The translations under genes and the position numbers were made by a program. The notes under the pieces are model-generated. The model saw only the letters and a list, made by a program, of their open reading frames with translations. It made no database searches and was not told where the DNA came from. Shown piece after piece: positions 62,871 to 64,000 of a DNA stretch of 64,000 nt (its first letter is position 1; each line of letters opens with the position of its first letter). This stretch comes from Blastococcus sp. HT6-4 (GTDB lineage: Bacteria > Actinomycetota > Actinomycetes > Mycobacteriales > Geodermatophilaceae), in contig NZ_CP155551.1 in NCBI RefSeq assembly GCF_039679125.1, forward strand, positions 620,001-684,000, in the 5' to 3' direction.

Positions 62871-63075
62871 GGGGCCTCCGGGGCGACCGAGACGGGAACG
62901 GCCGGCGCACGACGGGCCCGGCTACGTACCCGTAACCTACGCCGCCGTAGGAAAGCCGGCGACCCGAGCGGGTGGTCGCAGCGCCCGGGCACGTGCCCGC
63001 CACCGGGACGGGGCCCTAGGCTCGCGGAGGGCGTCGGTGCGCATCGACGCTCCCGGGCCGGCAGCGGCGCCGGGG

Positions 63076-63151
63076 TGGGGGATGGGGTAATCGGCAGCCC
63101 GCCGGCCTTTGGAGCCGGGAAGTCTCGGTTCGAGTCCGAGTCCCCCAGCCA
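63076..63151 (+). tRNA. tRNA-Gln(TTG)
   Basis: Acceptor TGGGGGA pairs with TCCCCCA, D stem GGGT/GCCC, anticodon arm CCGGC-CTTTGGA-GCCGG gives anticodon TTG (codon CAA), T arm CTCGG-TTCGAGT-CCGAG, CCA encoded at 63149-63151. tRNA-Gln upstream of glmU is a recurring arrangement in Actinobacteria. Confidence 0.97.
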
Positions 63152-63180
63152 TCCGTCCGTCGTCGCCACCGAGGAGATCC

Positions 63181-64000
63181 GTGCCCCACGTGCAGCCGGC
63201 TGCCGTCCCTGATCCCGAGCCGACCTTGGCCGCCGTGGTGGTACTGGCCGCGGGGCAGGGCACGCGCATGCGTTCGTCCACGCCCAAGGTGCTGCACGCC
63301 CTGGGCGGTCGCAGCATGCTCGGCCACGTCCTCGCGGCCGCCGCGCCCCTGGGCGCCGGCGCGACGGTGGTGGTCGTGGGCTCCGGTCGCGACCAGGTCG
63401 AGCAGCACCTGGCGCAGATCGCGCCCACCGCACTGCCCGTCCTCCAGGAGGAGCAGCGCGGCTCCGGCCACGCCGCCGCGGTCGCGCTGGCCGCCGTGCC
63501 CGGCCTCGAGGGCGCCGTCCTCGTCGTCAACGGGGACGCCCCGCTGCTGACGACGCGGACGCTCGAAGCGCTCGTGGCGGCGCACGACGCGGCCGGCAGC
63601 GTCTTCACGGTCCTGACCGCCGAGGTCGACGACCCGACCGGACTGGGCCGGATCGTCCGGGACGGGAGCGGGGCGCCGCAGGCCATCGTCGAGGAGCGCG
63701 ACGCCACACCGGAGCAGTGCTCGATCCGCGAGGTCAACGCGGGCGTCTACGTCGCCGCCGCGGGCACGCTGCGCCGCGTGCTGGCGGGGCTCGCCACCGA
63801 CAACGCCCAGGGCGAGCAGTACCTGACCGACGCGCTGGCCCCGCTGGTCGCCGGTGGGGCACCCACCGCCGCCGTGCGCGCCGACGACCCGGACGACGTC
63901 CTCGGCTGCAACGACCGCCGGGAGCTCGCCGCCCGGCGCCGCACGCTCAACGACCGGGTGCTCGACGAGCTGATGCGCAGCGGCGTCACCGTCGTGGACC
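63181..64000 (+). CDS. glmU: Bifunctional GlmU, N-terminal part (cut by window end)
   Basis: The first 273 codons of a gene running off the window. GlmU makes UDP-GlcNAc for peptidoglycan: the visible N-terminal half is the uridyltransferase. VVLAAGQGTRMRSSTPKVLH (cited 20 residues) is the UTP-binding signature at about 20-39, then QEEQRGSGHAAA, VVNGDAPLL, GLGRIVRDG, IVEERDAT, EVNAGVYV and GEQYLTDALA. The acetyltransferase half lies outside. GTG at 63181 has GAGGAG 4 nt upstream, fixing the start. Twenty-nine bp after tRNA-Gln. Homologue of Rv1018c. Confidence 0.93.
   Translation, partial: MPHVQPAAVPDPEPTLAAVVVLAAGQGTRMRSSTPKVLHALGGRSMLGHVLAAAAPLGAGATVVVVGSGRDQVEQHLAQIAPTALPVLQEEQRGSGHAAAVALAAVPGLEGAVLVVNGDAPLLTTRTLEALVAAHDAAGSVFTVLTAEVDDPTGLGRIVRDGSGAPQAIVEERDATPEQCSIREVNAGVYVAAAGTLRRVLAGLATDNAQGEQYLTDALAPLVAGGAPTAAVRADDPDDVLGCNDRRELAARRRTLNDRVLDELMRSGVTVVD

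Overview
The window is 64 kb of chromosomal DNA with very high GC, dense genes, frequent GTG starts and many 4-base ATGA/GTGA overlaps. It holds SepH, SepX/GlpR, RpfB, a Ruc-type serine-rich zinc protein, an F420-type LLM oxidoreductase, Nei2 and UdgX. Together these point to an actinomycete. The gene mix fits a non-mycelial soil or stone actinobacterium such as Geodermatophilaceae, which is an inference from style, not a database match. The gene order recalls two Mycobacterium tuberculosis blocks known to me: Rv0881-Rv0889c (SpoU methyltransferase, SepH, SerC, citrate synthase) and Rv0985c-Rv1018c (MscL, Ruc, 5-FCL, GalU, Glp/MoeA, RimJ, SepX, Pmt, RsmI, MetG, TatD, RpfB, KsgA, IspE, GlmU).

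Region by region. 1-7.7 kb: an ABC ATPase behind an inverted-repeat operator, a decayed FAD oxidoreductase, a SpoU methyltransferase, a stress protein, sepH, and a translationally coupled S9 peptidase plus circularly permuted ATP-grasp ligase. 7.7-15 kb: a histidine kinase/receiver/RsbW-like fusion, serC, citrate synthase, pdxH and an MFS exporter. 15-25.6 kb: a UdgX glycosylase, a NatA/NatB-like ABC pair, an F420 oxidoreductase, a TPR protein, PEP carboxylase, an inositol-phosphatase-like protein and a ferredoxin reductase. 25.6-36 kb: a secreted protein, Nei2, tRNA-Arg(CCT), an LGFP-repeat metalloprotease-like protein, a sirtuin, a pyrimidine-dimer-glycosylase-like/Mrr-N-like fusion and small enzymes. 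36-42 kb: Ruc, an AAA ATPase, an AccD3-like carboxyltransferase, a CaiB CoA-transferase, a MatC-like carrier and 5-FCL. 42-46 kb: the galU-glp-rimJ-sepX division locus and tRNA-Ala(CGC). 46-48.6 kb: an accessory insert with a ScbR-like receptor facing an AfsA-like butyrolactone synthase, and a broken DUF4396 gene. 48.6-54 kb: pmt, rsmI, a DUF559 gene enclosed by inverted 60-bp palindromic repeats, and corA. 54-64 kb: metG-tatD, rpfB-rsmA-ispE, a TetR regulator with a desaturase, tRNA-Gln(TTG) and the start of glmU.

Most of the window is housekeeping: central carbon, cofactors, DNA repair, cell division and cell wall. The best candidates for undescribed biology are the convergent ScbR/AfsA signalling pair, the DUF559 unit with its flanking palindromes, the glycosylase-like/Mrr-N-like fusion beside a sirtuin, and the kinase-receiver-RsbW fusion. 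A -10-like hexamer 6 nt from the start codon recurs at many genes, which suggests widespread leaderless transcription.
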